A stretch of 46,699 nucleotides of DNA from Pseudomonadota bacterium (GTDB taxonomy: Bacteria > Pseudomonadota > Gammaproteobacteria > Xanthomonadales > Xanthomonadaceae): assembly GCA_023444765.1 (NCBI GenBank), contig JAEXLY010000107.1:1-46699 (forward strand), read 5' to 3'. The position numbers and the translations under genes are program-made. Shown here piece by piece: positions 7,731-16,845 of this stretch (positions are counted from its first letter, which is position 1; each line of letters opens with the position of its first letter). The notes below the pieces were generated by a model, which did not search any database, was not told the DNA's origin, and was given only the letters and a program-made list of their open reading frames with translations.

Positions 7731-8363
7731 TCAGTGCGGAGGGTCGCGGTACGCGGCCGCCGTGCAGCGCCAGTACGGGACCACCCGCGCGCGCATGCCG
7801 TGGAAGGACGAGATGTCGAACCCGAACGCGACCGACGATCCGGTTGCCGTATCGCGCATGCGCACCTCCATCTCGCGCGCGCCTTCCATCGCCGCAAACA
7901 GGTCCTCGTCGCTGTACCAGACCTCCCAGTTGGCGACGATGGGTCGCATGCCGTCGGCAGCGCCGGTCACGTCGAGGCGGCCGGGGAACCGCTTGCCATC
8001 CAGCCAGACCTCCACCTCGTCGGCATCCCAGCCGCGTGGCGTCGCGCTGCTTCGGACCTCGTGACGGATCTGCAGGTTGGCGGTCATCAGCCCGGGCAAT
8101 TCCGTGGCAGATGGCACGACACCAGCACGGGACCGGTCGCCGGACTTGTGGCTGAAGAAGATGCCGAGCGTCGCCGTCCCGTGGCCGGCAGTGGCCGCAG
8201 ACACGAGCCGGTAGCGCGCCCTGCCGGCAACGGGGTACCCGGCATCGCTCAACGACCAGCCGCCCACTTCGGTATCGGGCAGGACGGGTGCGGCGCACTC
8301 CGGCTGCGCCCATGCGGGCAGGACGGCCAGCGCCAGGATGCACCCGGCCAGATATCTCGACAT
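7731..8363 (-). CDS. Secreted hypothetical protein
   Basis: 210 residues. It starts with a classic Sec signal peptide (MSRYLAGCILALAVL, cleavage probably after AWA-Q at residue ~19). The mature protein has an early cysteine pair region (PECAAPVLPDTEVGGW) and one late cysteine (YWRCTAAA) that might form a disulfide. The body reads as beta-rich: ARYRLVSAATAGHGTATLGI, EVEVWLDGKRFPGRLDVTG, MEVRMRDTATGSSVAFGFD. I do not recognise a named family. A GGGGGAA Shine-Dalgarno precedes the ATG. It is probably periplasmic. Confidence 0.7.
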   Translation of the reverse strand: MSRYLAGCILALAVLPAWAQPECAAPVLPDTEVGGWSLSDAGYPVAGRARYRLVSAATAGHGTATLGIFFSHKSGDRSRAGVVPSATELPGLMTANLQIRHEVRSSATPRGWDADEVEVWLDGKRFPGRLDVTGAADGMRPIVANWEVWYSDEDLFAAMEGAREMEVRMRDTATGSSVAFGFDISSFHGMRARVVPYWRCTAAAYRDPPH

Positions 8364-8523
8364 CGATTTTCCCCCGTGCGCGGATCCGCGTCCGGACCAC
8401 TGTAGCCGACCGGCGAACCCCACGCTGCATGCCCCGCCGGTGCGGCAGTGTGCTGTCGTGCGCCGGCCGCTGCTCCCTCCAGGCGCCCGGCCCGGACGCA
8501 GCCGGTCCATCCGCATCCGTCGA

Positions 8524-8949
8524 CTACGGTCCGCTCCTGCTCGCCCGGTACTCCGCGATCGTCAGCGCCGCATCCGGGTTCGACATGGCCCTGCCATTGA
8601 AATAGACCGCGGGCGCGCCTTGCCTGAACACCGCCATGGCCCGCTGGATTCCGGCGACCTGTTCCTCGCTCGGGTTCTCGATGTCGAAAAAGAACGAATC
8701 CCCCCGCACGACAGGGATGCCGGCGCGCTGCAGCTCCTCGACCAGCGCCTCGCTGCGACGCGCCTGCTCCGACGGACAGTTGCGTGGCGCCAGCACCAGC
8801 ACCGTGTCGCGTCTGGCACCCCCGGGCATCTCCACCGGGACGAAACCGTCCTGGCTGATCGCCACGTCATCGGGCGGCTCGCGACCCTGCCACCACTGGT
8901 AACCCCCATAGGTCGCGGCGACCATCAACAGCAGCAGGCGGATCCTCAT
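8524..8949 (-). CDS. Membrane-anchored thioredoxin/glutaredoxin-like hypothetical protein
   Basis: 141 residues: an N-terminal hydrophobic anchor (residues 3-15) followed by a YQWWQGRE segment, then a thioredoxin-fold-like pattern, with strand TVLVLAPRNCPSEQARRSEALVEELQRAGIPV, a middle strand, and a final GAPAVYFNGRAM. Glutaredoxin-like proteins have a cis-proline at an equivalent place (here GAPAV). Only one cysteine (NCPS) sits at the active-site position, where a CxxC would normally be, so a monothiol or non-redox role is likely. An AAGGAA Shine-Dalgarno precedes the start. The function is unknown. Confidence 0.65.
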   Translation of the reverse strand: MRIRLLLLMVAATYGGYQWWQGREPPDDVAISQDGFVPVEMPGGARRDTVLVLAPRNCPSEQARRSEALVEELQRAGIPVVRGDSFFFDIENPSEEQVAGIQRAMAVFRQGAPAVYFNGRAMSNPDAALTIAEYRASRSGP

Positions 8950-9059
8950 CGGCGTTCCTTGCGCAGGGACGGTGCCCGCTCGCTGCCGTGCCCTCCGGCG
9001 CGGCCGTACGAAGCATGGGAACGGGACGCTGCGAGTTCTACAGAGGACCAGGGCGCGGG

Positions 9060-9620
9060 TCAATCAAGCAGGCGCGGTTGGCAGTCCAGCGCCAGCCCCA
9101 TGACATGGTCGTCGTAGTCCCTGTCTCCGACGCGGAATCGCCGGTCGGCGATATGCACGAAGCCCTTGCGCCGGTAGAAGGCCTGGGCGGCATGGTTGTC
9201 CGCGTAGACGCCCAGCAACAGGCGCGCGGCGCCCGCAGCCGTCGCGTGGGCGATGGCGTGCTGCAGCAGGCGTGCACCCGTGCCGCCGCCGTGGAAGCGG
9301 CCAAGCAGGTAGATGCGCTTGAGTTCGAGATCGCGCGCGGGATCGGCCGATGGAAGATCCGCCGGCGCCACGACGGCATAGCCCACCGGAGCGTCGCCGG
9401 GGACAAGCCCGGCGAGCCACAGCGCGCAGCGCGGATCCCGCAGCCAGTGTGCGTACTGCGCCGGTGCATGCGCCTTTTCGCAGTGTCCGACGATGGCGTT
9501 TCCATCGAGGATGCCGGAGAAGGTTTCCAGGAAAGTGGCGGCGCCCACCAGCGCGAGCGCCTGCTCGTCGCCGGGATGGGCACGGCGGATGGTGATGTCG
9601 GGAGACTGCTGCGTACTCAT
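9060..9620 (-). CDS. GNAT family N-acetyltransferase
   Basis: 186 residues with all GNAT motifs: N-terminal ITIRRAHPGDEQALALVG, the substrate loop (ATFLETFSGILDG), strand 4 LELKRIYLLGRFHGGGTGARLL with the acetyl-CoA pyrophosphate loop (RFHGGGTG, the Q/RxxGxG/A motif), and the C-terminal GVYADNHAAQAFYRRKGF with the conserved N and Y. The order and length match spermidine/aminoglycoside-type GNATs, but the substrate cannot be read from sequence. It is 29 nt downstream of the tyrosine phosphatase gene on the same strand. Confidence 0.9.
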   Translation of the reverse strand: MSTQQSPDITIRRAHPGDEQALALVGAATFLETFSGILDGNAIVGHCEKAHAPAQYAHWLRDPRCALWLAGLVPGDAPVGYAVVAPADLPSADPARDLELKRIYLLGRFHGGGTGARLLQHAIAHATAAGAARLLLGVYADNHAAQAFYRRKGFVHIADRRFRVGDRDYDDHVMGLALDCQPRLLD

Positions 9621-9649
9621 CGGATTTCCAGGGAGGCGCTTCGAAAGCT

Positions 9650-9985
9650 TCACCCGGCCCGTGCGGGCAGGTACCGCGGCACGCGTTGCTGGAGCAGCGT
9701 CACGAGTGCCGGAGCCATGTACTCGAACTTGTCCGGAATGCCCAGCACCACCATCCGTTTGCCGTGCAGCTGCGGCCGGAACCTCGCTGCGATCCTGGTC
9801 CGGTGCGTGGACTCCATGACCAGGATCGTGTCGGCCCAGTCGAGCAGTTCGGCCGTGACCGGGCAATCGGCGTCGTGCGACGTGCCGGCAGAAGCGGTCT
9901 CGATGCCGGGCCACTGCGCGAACACGTGTTCCGCGGTGGGGCTGCGCAGCCGGTTCTTGCCGCAGACGAAGAGGACATGGTGCAT
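9650..9985 (-). CDS. Small low-molecular-weight protein tyrosine phosphatase-like protein
   Basis: 111 residues. The phosphate loop CX5R is at residues 8-15 (CGKNRLRS) and is followed by PTAEHVF, as in LMW-PTP and arsenate reductase folds. A later ILVMESTHRTRI segment corresponds to the VxxMxxxH strand-turn of the family. The usual DPxxY acid motif is represented by IPDKFEYM (D86, Y89). It is shorter than the ~150-residue classical LMW-PTPs and belongs to the compact subgroup. It is predicted cytoplasmic and forms an apparent minus-strand pair with the GNAT gene. Confidence 0.85.
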   Translation of the reverse strand: MHHVLFVCGKNRLRSPTAEHVFAQWPGIETASAGTSHDADCPVTAELLDWADTILVMESTHRTRIAARFRPQLHGKRMVVLGIPDKFEYMAPALVTLLQQRVPRYLPARAG

Positions 9986-10193
9986 GCGTGCGTTCCTGGT
10001 CGATGCCGGGAGCGGGTCGGGTCGGGTGTGCCTGCGACGGTCGCCCCCGGAGGCGGCTCCGCGGTTCGACGGCGTGGTCGCGCGCGCACTCGGCGGCGCT
10101 CGTCCGGGGAGGTTCGAAGGAGGATCGGCGCCATGCAGCGGGCCGGTGGCGGTGGCTGCCGCTGCCGCCGCGAAGCGGTGGGTTCGGCCGGCG

Positions 10194-10520
10194 CTAGCTT
10201 TCCAGTTCGCGGGCGACATGCGCGGCCAGTCCAGCGGTGTTGCTGGCGAACTCCGCCTGCAGGTCGATGCCGCATTTGTGCGCGAGCACCAGGATCGACC
10301 ACAGGCAGTCCGACAGTTCGTGGCCGAGCTTCGCCCTGTGGTCCTCGATGTCCCGGACGCCGGCATGCGCCTGGATCAGCTTCGCCAGATCGCCGACGTC
10401 GCCCACGAATCCCAGGGCCAGCTCTTCGACGGTCCAGATGCGCCCGTACTTCCTGGTCTCGAGCTGTTCGTAGAGCGCGTTCAGATGCAGCGCCGACTTT
10501 TCGAGCTGGCTGAATTCCAT
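10194..10520 (-). CDS. MazG-like nucleotide pyrophosphohydrolase-fold protein
   Basis: 108 residues, predicted all-helical. The MazG metal-binding signature is ExxE followed 12-28 residues later by ExxD. Here the second half is intact (HELSDCLW, E68-D71), but the first half reads DVGD (D41, D44) within EELALGFVGDVGDLAKLIQ. Members hydrolyse NTPs to NMP and pyrophosphate, often as a housekeeping or stress function. The altered acidic residues could still bind Mg2+ or could indicate another role. No signal peptide is present. An in-frame start at 10520 is followed directly by the fold. Confidence 0.75.
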   Translation of the reverse strand: MEFSQLEKSALHLNALYEQLETRKYGRIWTVEELALGFVGDVGDLAKLIQAHAGVRDIEDHRAKLGHELSDCLWSILVLAHKCGIDLQAEFASNTAGLAAHVARELES

Positions 10521-10741
10521 GCTGGTTCCCGCCTGATGTGGGTGCGTTACGGAAGGTGGACAATGCCGGCGATGCGGTCGCCTGCGCCAGGCGTCGCACC
10601 CGCAGCGAGGTCCGTGGCCTGCCTGCGGATACCGGCCCGCACGGGTACCGGCCCGGCGCGCCGGGCCGGGCGCGAGGCGAAGGGCGGTCGGCAATGGAAA
10701 GGCGCAGGCATCATGTCGTTCGACGGTCGCCGGCTCGTCCT

Positions 10742-11269
10742 TCAGTCCACCCCTGCCAGTTCGCCCTGTTCCCACGTGCCGCCGCCCATGCTGCAGCTGG
10801 CCGGCAGGCCGGCCAGGTCGTCGGTGCCGCGCTCGTAGTAGAAGGCGACCATCGTGGGCTGTCCGAAGATGCCGCGACAGCTTCCCTGCGCAGGCGACGG
10901 GCAGCGCGTCATGTACTCCAGCGTGCCGGCCTCGCCCTGTCCGAGCTGGGCCGAGGTCTGGGCCAGCCCTTCGCAGAGCTCGCGGTGGGTGTCGGCGGGC
11001 AGGTCCGCGCCGGCCTGCAGGCAGTCGCGCGAGCGGATGGTCTGGCCCATGATCCGGAACTCGCCGGCGATCATGCAGGCCCGTCCCTCGCCGCGATCGT
11101 GCGCGACGGGTGCGGGTTGCGCGGCCGCGGCGTCGGGCGAGTCGGCTGGCGCAGGCGCGTCGTCCGCGACCGGGGCGACCGCCTGGGCCGCATCCTGCTT
11201 CGGCCCGTCACCGCCACAGCCCGCGAGGGCCAGCGTGCAGCCAAGCATGGCAATCAACATCGTCCGCAT
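10742..11269 (-). CDS. Lipoprotein of unknown function
   Basis: 175 residues. A lipoprotein signal peptide ends in the lipobox LALAGC (C18), followed by GG and a low-complexity alanine/proline/aspartate linker (residues ~25-55). The folded part (60-175) contains six cysteines (RACMIAG, SRDCLQAG, ELCEGLA, TRCPS, GSCRGIF, ASCSMGG), consistent with three disulfides in the periplasm. I do not recognise the family. The residue after the cysteine is not aspartate, so outer-membrane sorting is expected by Lol rules. Confidence 0.7.
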   Translation of the reverse strand: MRTMLIAMLGCTLALAGCGGDGPKQDAAQAVAPVADDAPAPADSPDAAAAQPAPVAHDRGEGRACMIAGEFRIMGQTIRSRDCLQAGADLPADTHRELCEGLAQTSAQLGQGEAGTLEYMTRCPSPAQGSCRGIFGQPTMVAFYYERGTDDLAGLPASCSMGGGTWEQGELAGVD

Positions 11270-11676
11270 GGTCCCGTCTCCATCGGCTGTGCGTTCAAAG
11301 GATGCTGCAAGGGGAACCGCCCCGTGCGTCGATCATAGTGCAGTGTCGCTGGCCGACCGGCTTGCCCTTCCCGTCATCGACCTGCGGCCGGATCGGCAAG
11401 CGGTGTCGATCTCCACCTGGGGCGCCAGGACACGCAGTCGCCCGTCGGCGTGCTGTCCGCTGTCGCTGACATACTCATGGGACGAGGCGCCATCGGCGGT
11501 CCATCCACCGGTCGATTCGTCGGCGCCAGTGCAACGATACCGGCTCCTGGCCGCAATGCCGATCCCCCACCGCGATCGCCCGGTACGGTTCCAGAGGGGC
11601 AGGTCGTTCCGGAAACCGGGGGCGGTGGAGCCGGACGTGGGAAGGACGCCGATGGGCAGCCCGAATGTCCAGGTCG
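11270..11676. other. Intergenic region, nothing recognised
   Basis: About 400 nt between two minus-strand genes. All open frames are short and arginine/proline-rich. No repeat, RNA or clear promoter was identified. Confidence 0.4.
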
Positions 11677-12528
11677 TCAGCGGCCGCTGCGGTCAGACCG
11701 CATCCGCGACCGTACCGCCACGCCCGCCAGCAGCATCGTTGGCGTCCCCATGACGCCTAACACGGTGGTCGCGATGAGCGCGGTGCGCTGCAGCGTCGTC
11801 CTGTAGATGCCGTTGGCCCGGTCGTGCCAGGCCACGCCCAGGCCGGACAGCAGCAGGGCCAGGAAGACGGCCGAGGCGCCGAACGCGCAGCTGGAAAGGC
11901 GCCGGAGCCGCCGCAGGCGATCGGCTGCGCGCTCGCCGTCGAGCAGTCGGCTGAAGTGGCGCGCGAACGACCGCGCCTGAGCATCGTCGGGCGCCGGAAA
12001 GCGGAACGTACGCTCGGTCATGAGCAGGCGCGGCACGCTGCTCATGTTGTGCGCCCAGACCTGCCGGTAGTGCAGTGCGATGCTGGCGGACGGAGCCAGC
12101 TGCGCGCGCACCGCGGTGATGGTGGGGTACTGCCCGGGGGCCACGCGCCAGTAATGCCCGCCCACCACCAGGTCCTCGCCCGCCCAGCACACCTCGATCC
12201 CGCGCGCGCGCTCGCCTCGCGTCGGCCGCCACTCGTTCGTGTCGCCGATGCGGCGCTGCCATGCCTGCAGTCCTGCGATGTCCGCGGGCGTGACCGACCA
12301 TCGGCCCTCGCTCGCCGCGCGCGTCGCCCTGACCCGCGCGCAGACCGCCAGCGCCGCACCCAGCACCGGCAGCCCAAGCAGCAGCCCGATCGCGCCGGCG
12401 ATGACGGCCGTCGCATGGCCTGGGCTGTCGGCCCGCAGGCCGTCTGCGTCGAACCAGCCCCAGGCGAGCGCCGAAGCGGCCAGCCCGGAGAACGAGGCGG
12501 TGGCGATCAGGTTGATCCGGTACCGCAT
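11677..12528 (-). CDS. Multi-pass membrane protein of unknown function
   Basis: 283 residues. Two N-terminal hydrophobic helices (~6-24 and ~40-66), a soluble middle region (~70-210) rich in tryptophan and charged residues (GLQAWQRRIGDTNEW, VVGGHYWRVAPGQYP), and two C-terminal helices (~215-240 and ~255-275) followed by a basic tail. This suggests an inner-membrane protein with a cytoplasmic or periplasmic central domain. No family is recognised. A GGAGGGG Shine-Dalgarno lies just before the ATG, so the start is well supported. Confidence 0.7.
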   Translation of the reverse strand: MRYRINLIATASFSGLAASALAWGWFDADGLRADSPGHATAVIAGAIGLLLGLPVLGAALAVCARVRATRAASEGRWSVTPADIAGLQAWQRRIGDTNEWRPTRGERARGIEVCWAGEDLVVGGHYWRVAPGQYPTITAVRAQLAPSASIALHYRQVWAHNMSSVPRLLMTERTFRFPAPDDAQARSFARHFSRLLDGERAADRLRRLRRLSSCAFGASAVFLALLLSGLGVAWHDRANGIYRTTLQRTALIATTVLGVMGTPTMLLAGVAVRSRMRSDRSGR

Positions 12529-12698
12529 CGATCCCCTCCTGCGCTGCCCTCGGCGGACGGGGGCGCATGACTTCGCCGCCATCGATCCACAAGCCCTGCC
12601 TCCTGCGAACGCAGGCATCGTCCGGAACAGGTCGCGCACCGGGTGAAACAGAGGCGATCTCCCGGAAGCCGTCTCCTGGCAGGTCACCTGGCCCGCTG

Positions 12699-13901
12699 CT
12701 ACGGACGCTGTTCGGGCCAGCGCAACTCGCAGCGGACCTGATCAGCCGTTGCCTGGATCTCCAGCTGCCAGCCGATGCGCGCGGCCAGGCGCCGCGCGAT
12801 GTCCAGGCCGAGGCCGAAACCCGGCGCATCGGCGGCCGCCCGCACATTGCGTATCGCCAGCTGCGTGGCACCGGCTTCCACCTCGACCACGCCGGCGCCG
12901 CCGTGCTGGACCGCATTGAGCAGCAGGTTGGCCAGCAGCGTCTCGACCGCCTCCCACGGCGCGTCCCAGTGCAGCGCGGGCGCGACATCGACACGGAACG
13001 ACTGCGCGCGCGTCGCGGCTAGCGGCTGCAGCTCATCGACCAGCTCCCGCAGCGCCGAGGCCGCATGCGTGTGGCCCGCGCCCGCCGATGTGGCCTCGCT
13101 GGACAGCCAGAGGATCGCGTTGCCCGCACGCTCCAGCCGCGACAGCGCGCGCTGCAGGCGCGCCAGCGCCGGGGACGTCGCCTCGGCCTCCTGCAGCAGC
13201 GCCAGGCTGGTGCGTGCCGACTGCAGCGGCGTGCGCAGCTCGTGCGCCAGGAACGCCAGGGTCTCGCGTTCGCGTTCGACCGCCTCGTGGCGGCCGCGCC
13301 AGACCTCCGCATGCAGCCGCAGGATCCCGGCGAACTCGCTCACCGGCTCGTTCCGCGCCAGCGCATCCAGGCTGGCGGGGTCCGGCGTGGCCCGCACCTG
13401 CTCCAGCAGCCGCTGCGCCTGCCTCCCCGCGCGGCCGACGAAGGCGCTGGCCAGCAGGCCCGCGCCCAGCAGGGTCAGCACCAGCAGCGCCATCGCCGGG
13501 ACCATCCCGGCGAGCAGGCGCGTGGTGACGGTGAGTTCGCCGGTCACGTCGTACAGCAGTACAGCGCGTCCGCCGTCCGCGCCCGGCACCAGTCGCGCGT
13601 GCACGTAGCGGCCATCGTCGCGACGGAACTCGGCCATTGCGCCGATGGGTCGATCCCCGAACCGCTGCCGCTCACGGGGCGGGAGTTGCGCAAGCGGGAC
13701 CAGCTCGAAATGCTCGGGCAGCGAAGCTGCGCGCGCGCCTGCCGGCACGGTGGCGGCGACCGTCTGCAGGCGCCGGTCGATGAAGCTGTCCTCGAGGATG
13801 AACAACAGCAGCAGCGTGATGCCCGCGAACAGCAACGTCATCAGCGTGGCGAAGAGCATCCAGCGCCGGACCAGCGCCTGCCCCAGGCTATGCCGGCGCA
13901 T
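12699..13901 (-). CDS. Sensor histidine kinase
   Basis: 400 residues. Two membrane helices (~14-36 and ~132-155) flank a ~95-residue periplasmic sensor. A HAMP-like linker leads to the dimerisation box with the phosphoacceptor H220 in AFLAHELRTPL. An N-box (LLANLLLNAVQHG) and a G-box (GFGLGLDIARRLA) complete a shortened ATPase domain. It overlaps by 14 nt the end of the response regulator gene just upstream, so the two are translationally coupled and form a two-component system. The periplasmic stimulus is unknown. Confidence 0.9.
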   Translation of the reverse strand: MRRHSLGQALVRRWMLFATLMTLLFAGITLLLLFILEDSFIDRRLQTVAATVPAGARAASLPEHFELVPLAQLPPRERQRFGDRPIGAMAEFRRDDGRYVHARLVPGADGGRAVLLYDVTGELTVTTRLLAGMVPAMALLVLTLLGAGLLASAFVGRAGRQAQRLLEQVRATPDPASLDALARNEPVSEFAGILRLHAEVWRGRHEAVERERETLAFLAHELRTPLQSARTSLALLQEAEATSPALARLQRALSRLERAGNAILWLSSEATSAGAGHTHAASALRELVDELQPLAATRAQSFRVDVAPALHWDAPWEAVETLLANLLLNAVQHGGAGVVEVEAGATQLAIRNVRAAADAPGFGLGLDIARRLAARIGWQLEIQATADQVRCELRWPEQRP

Positions 13902-14598
13902 CCGTGGATTCCCCGCAGAAGCGATAGCCCACACCCCGCATGCTCTGGATCAAGGGCACGCCGAAGGCGCGCAGGAAGTGCTTCCGCAGCTGGTAGACAT
14001 GCATGCGCAGCGGATCGCTGCCCGGCGGCTCGCCCTGCCACAGGCGTTCGCATAGTGCGTGCCGCGAGACCGTGCCCGGGCTGGCCTGCATCAACTCCCG
14101 CATCAGCATGAAGCCGGTGGCATGCAGCGGCAGCGAGTCCGCGCCGCGGCTGAGCAGGTGGCCCTGGAGATCCAGCACGTAGGCGCCCACCCGCAGCTCC
14201 AGGCCGCCGGCGCGGCCCGCATGCAGGGTGAGGGCGCGCACGCGGGCCAGCAGTTCGGCCGGTGCGAACGGCTTGACCACGTAGTCCGCCGCGCCGGCCG
14301 CGAACGCGGCGAGCTTGTCGTCCAGCGCCCCGCGCGCCGTCAGGAACAGCACGGGCGAGCGCAGGCCGCCCTCGCGCTTGAGCGACTCGCACAGCGCCAC
14401 GCCGTTCTGGTCGGGCAGGTTCACGTCCAGCACCGCGAGATCGAAGCGTTGCTCCTGCAGCCGGGAGCGCGCCTGCGCCGCGCTGTAGGCGAAGTCGACC
14501 GCCACGCCGTGGCCGTGGAGATAGTCGCCGATGCCGGCGGCGATATCGACATCGTCCTCCACCAGCAGCAGCCGCAATGGCGGCGCCTGCAGCTTCAT
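13888..14598 (-). CDS. OmpR/PhoB-family response regulator
   Basis: 236 residues: receiver domain 1-125 with acidic residues in VEDD (14-16), phosphoacceptor D58 in AVLDVNLPD, and K109 in VVKPF; winged-helix DNA-binding domain 135-236 with the recognition segment DPLRMHVYQLRKHF and the C-terminal RGVGYRF hairpin. It should be phosphorylated by the histidine kinase encoded immediately downstream (14-nt overlap) and act as a transcription factor. A candidate target is the DJ-1/PfpI gene next to it, but no direct-repeat operator was identified. Confidence 0.92.
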   Translation of the reverse strand: MKLQAPPLRLLLVEDDVDIAAGIGDYLHGHGVAVDFAYSAAQARSRLQEQRFDLAVLDVNLPDQNGVALCESLKREGGLRSPVLFLTARGALDDKLAAFAAGAADYVVKPFAPAELLARVRALTLHAGRAGGLELRVGAYVLDLQGHLLSRGADSLPLHATGFMLMRELMQASPGTVSRHALCERLWQGEPPGSDPLRMHVYQLRKHFLRAFGVPLIQSMRGVGYRFCGESTDAPA

Positions 14599-14629
14599 GG
14601 CCGTTCCCCGGGTGCGGGCGGCAGTGTAG

Positions 14630-15685
14630 TCATCCATGCGCCAGCCGCTGCAAGTGCCAGGCGTCGGCCCAGCGTCGCTGCATGGCGGCCACCAGTGCAT
14701 GCATCAGCAGCAGGCGCTTGGCCGCCGCTGGCGCCGACGCCCTGGCTGCCAGTGCGGCGTCGATGCCGCCGCGGCGGTAGGCCTCCATCACCCGAACCGC
14801 CTGTTCCTCGCCGGTCTCCTCGCGCGCAACCGGTGCATGGCCCAGCGCCCGTACCATCGCCTCGGCCACCGACCAGGTCGACCACGGGTTCTGCCCGGTC
14901 ACCAGGCGGCCGTCGACCACGGTGTTGTCCAGATACAGCCCTCCTTCCACGAATCGCGCACCCCGCAGCTGCAGCGCGTCCTGCAGCAGGGTATCGAAGC
15001 GCTCGCGCGCGTCTTCCATCAGGAACAGTTCCTCTGCATTGGTGAACCCGGTGACGCTGCGCCCCTGCAGCAGCGGCATGCCGTCCCCGAGGGTCACGTC
15101 CAGCAGCGCCGCCGGGCCGTGGCAGACGGCGCCGATCACCCCGCCGGCTGCCTCGACGTCCCGCACGATGCGCGCGATGTCGGCGTTCCCGGGGAAGTCG
15201 AACATCGCTCCCTTGCCGCCGACGAAGTACACCGCCGCATAGCGGGAGGCGTCCACCTGCGCCAGCGGCAGGCTCGCCGCGAGCCGGGCCCTCGCCTGGC
15301 TGTCGTTGAGGAAGGCGTAGTCGGCGGCGACCATGTCCTCCTCGTCCACGCGCATCGGCGGCGGGCCGCCCCGCGGGCTGGCGATGTCCACCGCGTAGCC
15401 GTTGGCCAGGAAGGTGTAGTAGGCGCGCGACAGCTCGGTCAGTTCGAAGCCGGCGCGCCGGTCGCCGCCGGGGAAGTATTCCGCGCTGCTGACAACGGCG
15501 AGGATCCGGCCACGGGTCGGCGCTGGCGCATCGCGCAGGAACGCGAGGTCGGCCACGCTGCTGTCCGGATCCGCCGGCGGCTGGCGCCCCAAGTCCAGGC
15601 TGTGCAGATACAGCCCGGCGCCTGCCGCCACAGTCGCGACCGCAACCAGTGCGCCCAGCAACAACCGCTTGGTCCAACGCCGCAT
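14630..15685 (-). CDS. DJ-1/PfpI-family protein, membrane-anchored
   Basis: 351 residues. An N-terminal helix (~7-23) follows an arginine/lysine-rich start and probably anchors the protein with its domain outside. The DJ-1/PfpI (type 1 glutamine amidotransferase-like) domain spans ~55-270, with the nucleophile elbow GAVCHGPAALL containing the catalytic Cys-His pair. A further ~65-residue alpha-helical C-terminus is added. Relatives are chaperones, deglycases or proteases. The ATG at 15685 has GGAGG upstream; an earlier in-frame ATG at 15709 is possible. Terminates just before the response regulator gene. Confidence 0.8.
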   Translation of the reverse strand: MRRWTKRLLLGALVAVATVAAGAGLYLHSLDLGRQPPADPDSSVADLAFLRDAPAPTRGRILAVVSSAEYFPGGDRRAGFELTELSRAYYTFLANGYAVDIASPRGGPPPMRVDEEDMVAADYAFLNDSQARARLAASLPLAQVDASRYAAVYFVGGKGAMFDFPGNADIARIVRDVEAAGGVIGAVCHGPAALLDVTLGDGMPLLQGRSVTGFTNAEELFLMEDARERFDTLLQDALQLRGARFVEGGLYLDNTVVDGRLVTGQNPWSTWSVAEAMVRALGHAPVAREETGEEQAVRVMEAYRRGGIDAALAARASAPAAAKRLLLMHALVAAMQRRWADAWHLQRLAHG

Positions 15686-15806
15686 GTTCCGCCTCCGGGC
15701 CACGCCCATGGTCGAGATGCGGCCAGGTTGACAACGCAATGTAGAACGAGGATCAGTCCGGCATTGCAGCGCGGAATCCGGCGTCTCCGGCAGGGCGGGA
15801 CGCGGC

Positions 15807-16317
15807 TCAGGCCCCGGGGGGGGTGGACCCGGCCGTTCCGACGAAAGTCCATGGTCCAGTTGACTTCCCAGGTGGCGCCCGCGTCCACCGAGAACGCCTG
15901 CTCCCAGCGCAGCGCGTCGACGCCGACCTGCGACCACACGAAACGGATGGTGATGGGGACGCCGTCCAGCTGGTCGGACGCGAAGAACGTACCCACCCCA
16001 TTCTCGAACCGTCCCACCACCGGCACGTCGATGCGGCCGGGGAAGCGGCCGTCCAGCCACCAGATGGACCAGATGCCCTGTCCCGGGTCGTACGAGCGCA
16101 GCGCCACGGCACGAAAGTCGCCATCGGGGAAGCGCAGCAGGTTGTCCTCGATGTTGCCGTAGCCGCCCAGGACCTGGCGCGTGCTCATCTCGCCGTCGAA
16201 CTCGATCCACTCTTCGCAGCCCGCCAGGCGCTCCTTGAGCCGCCGATGCCGGACGTTCCAGTCACCGAGTACGAAGTCGAAATCCCGGGGCGCGTCGGGA
16301 AGACGGGGGAGGGACAT
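15807..16317 (-). CDS. DUF1579-like protein with a homopolymer frameshift at its 3' end
   Basis: From the ATG at 16317 the frame reads SLPRLPDAPRDFDFVLGDWN and continues as a typical DUF1579-like lipocalin fold up to WEVNWTMDFRRNG (residue ~163), which is where such proteins usually end. It then meets a run of eight C (8 G on the + strand, 15816-15823). As written, the frame runs on to 15439, through the first 247 nt of the next gene in another frame. Removing one C gives HPPGA and a stop at 15807 (169 residues). I favour the shorter product. GAAGG-like AAGGAA precedes the start. Function unknown. Confidence 0.7.
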
Positions 16318-16845
16318 GGGGATTCCTTGGCTGGAGAACCTGGTACCGGCATCCGCGCGCTCGACGCGGCGCGGGAGCGCGTCCACCCCTGTGGTTGGTG
16401 GCCTGCATCTTCCCGCAGGAGACGGGCAGGTGCCAGTGGGGGCGGGGCCCCCCTCGATCCAATGGCCGATCCGTCCCCGGGGCAGCGGTCCATGGCCGCG
16501 GCGGCAACGCCGGGTGGCGGGTTCCGGCGTGATCGGACATGAGGGTTCGGCCGGTTCGGAGGCCATGCGCCCGGTCGGTCGGAATGTCCCCTCGCGCAGC
16601 CGGAGACGATCAGTGGCCACGCGGAGAAGGCGTGGGGAAAAGCATCGGGGCCCCGATGCCTTCGCGCGCCGGATTCGGTTGCATTCGTCACGAACGTTCG
16701 CGTCCTGCCTGTACCGCATCGCCCGCCCGGAAGCGCTCCGGATGCCGCCGTCGGGCGAGGGTGCGGCCGACCACGCAGCCATCCTCTTCATGTGCCCCGG
16801 AACTGTGTAATGTTCGGACCTCGTGTCCACCGAAGGCATCCTGCA
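16318..16845. other. Intergenic region between divergent genes
   Basis: 528 nt separating the DUF1579-like gene (minus) and the LPMO-like gene (plus). All frames are arginine/proline-rich shadows. It must hold both promoters; the AT-richer stretch near 16796-16815 (AACTGTGTAATGTT) is the only promoter-like patch, and I cannot define boxes. Confidence 0.4.
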
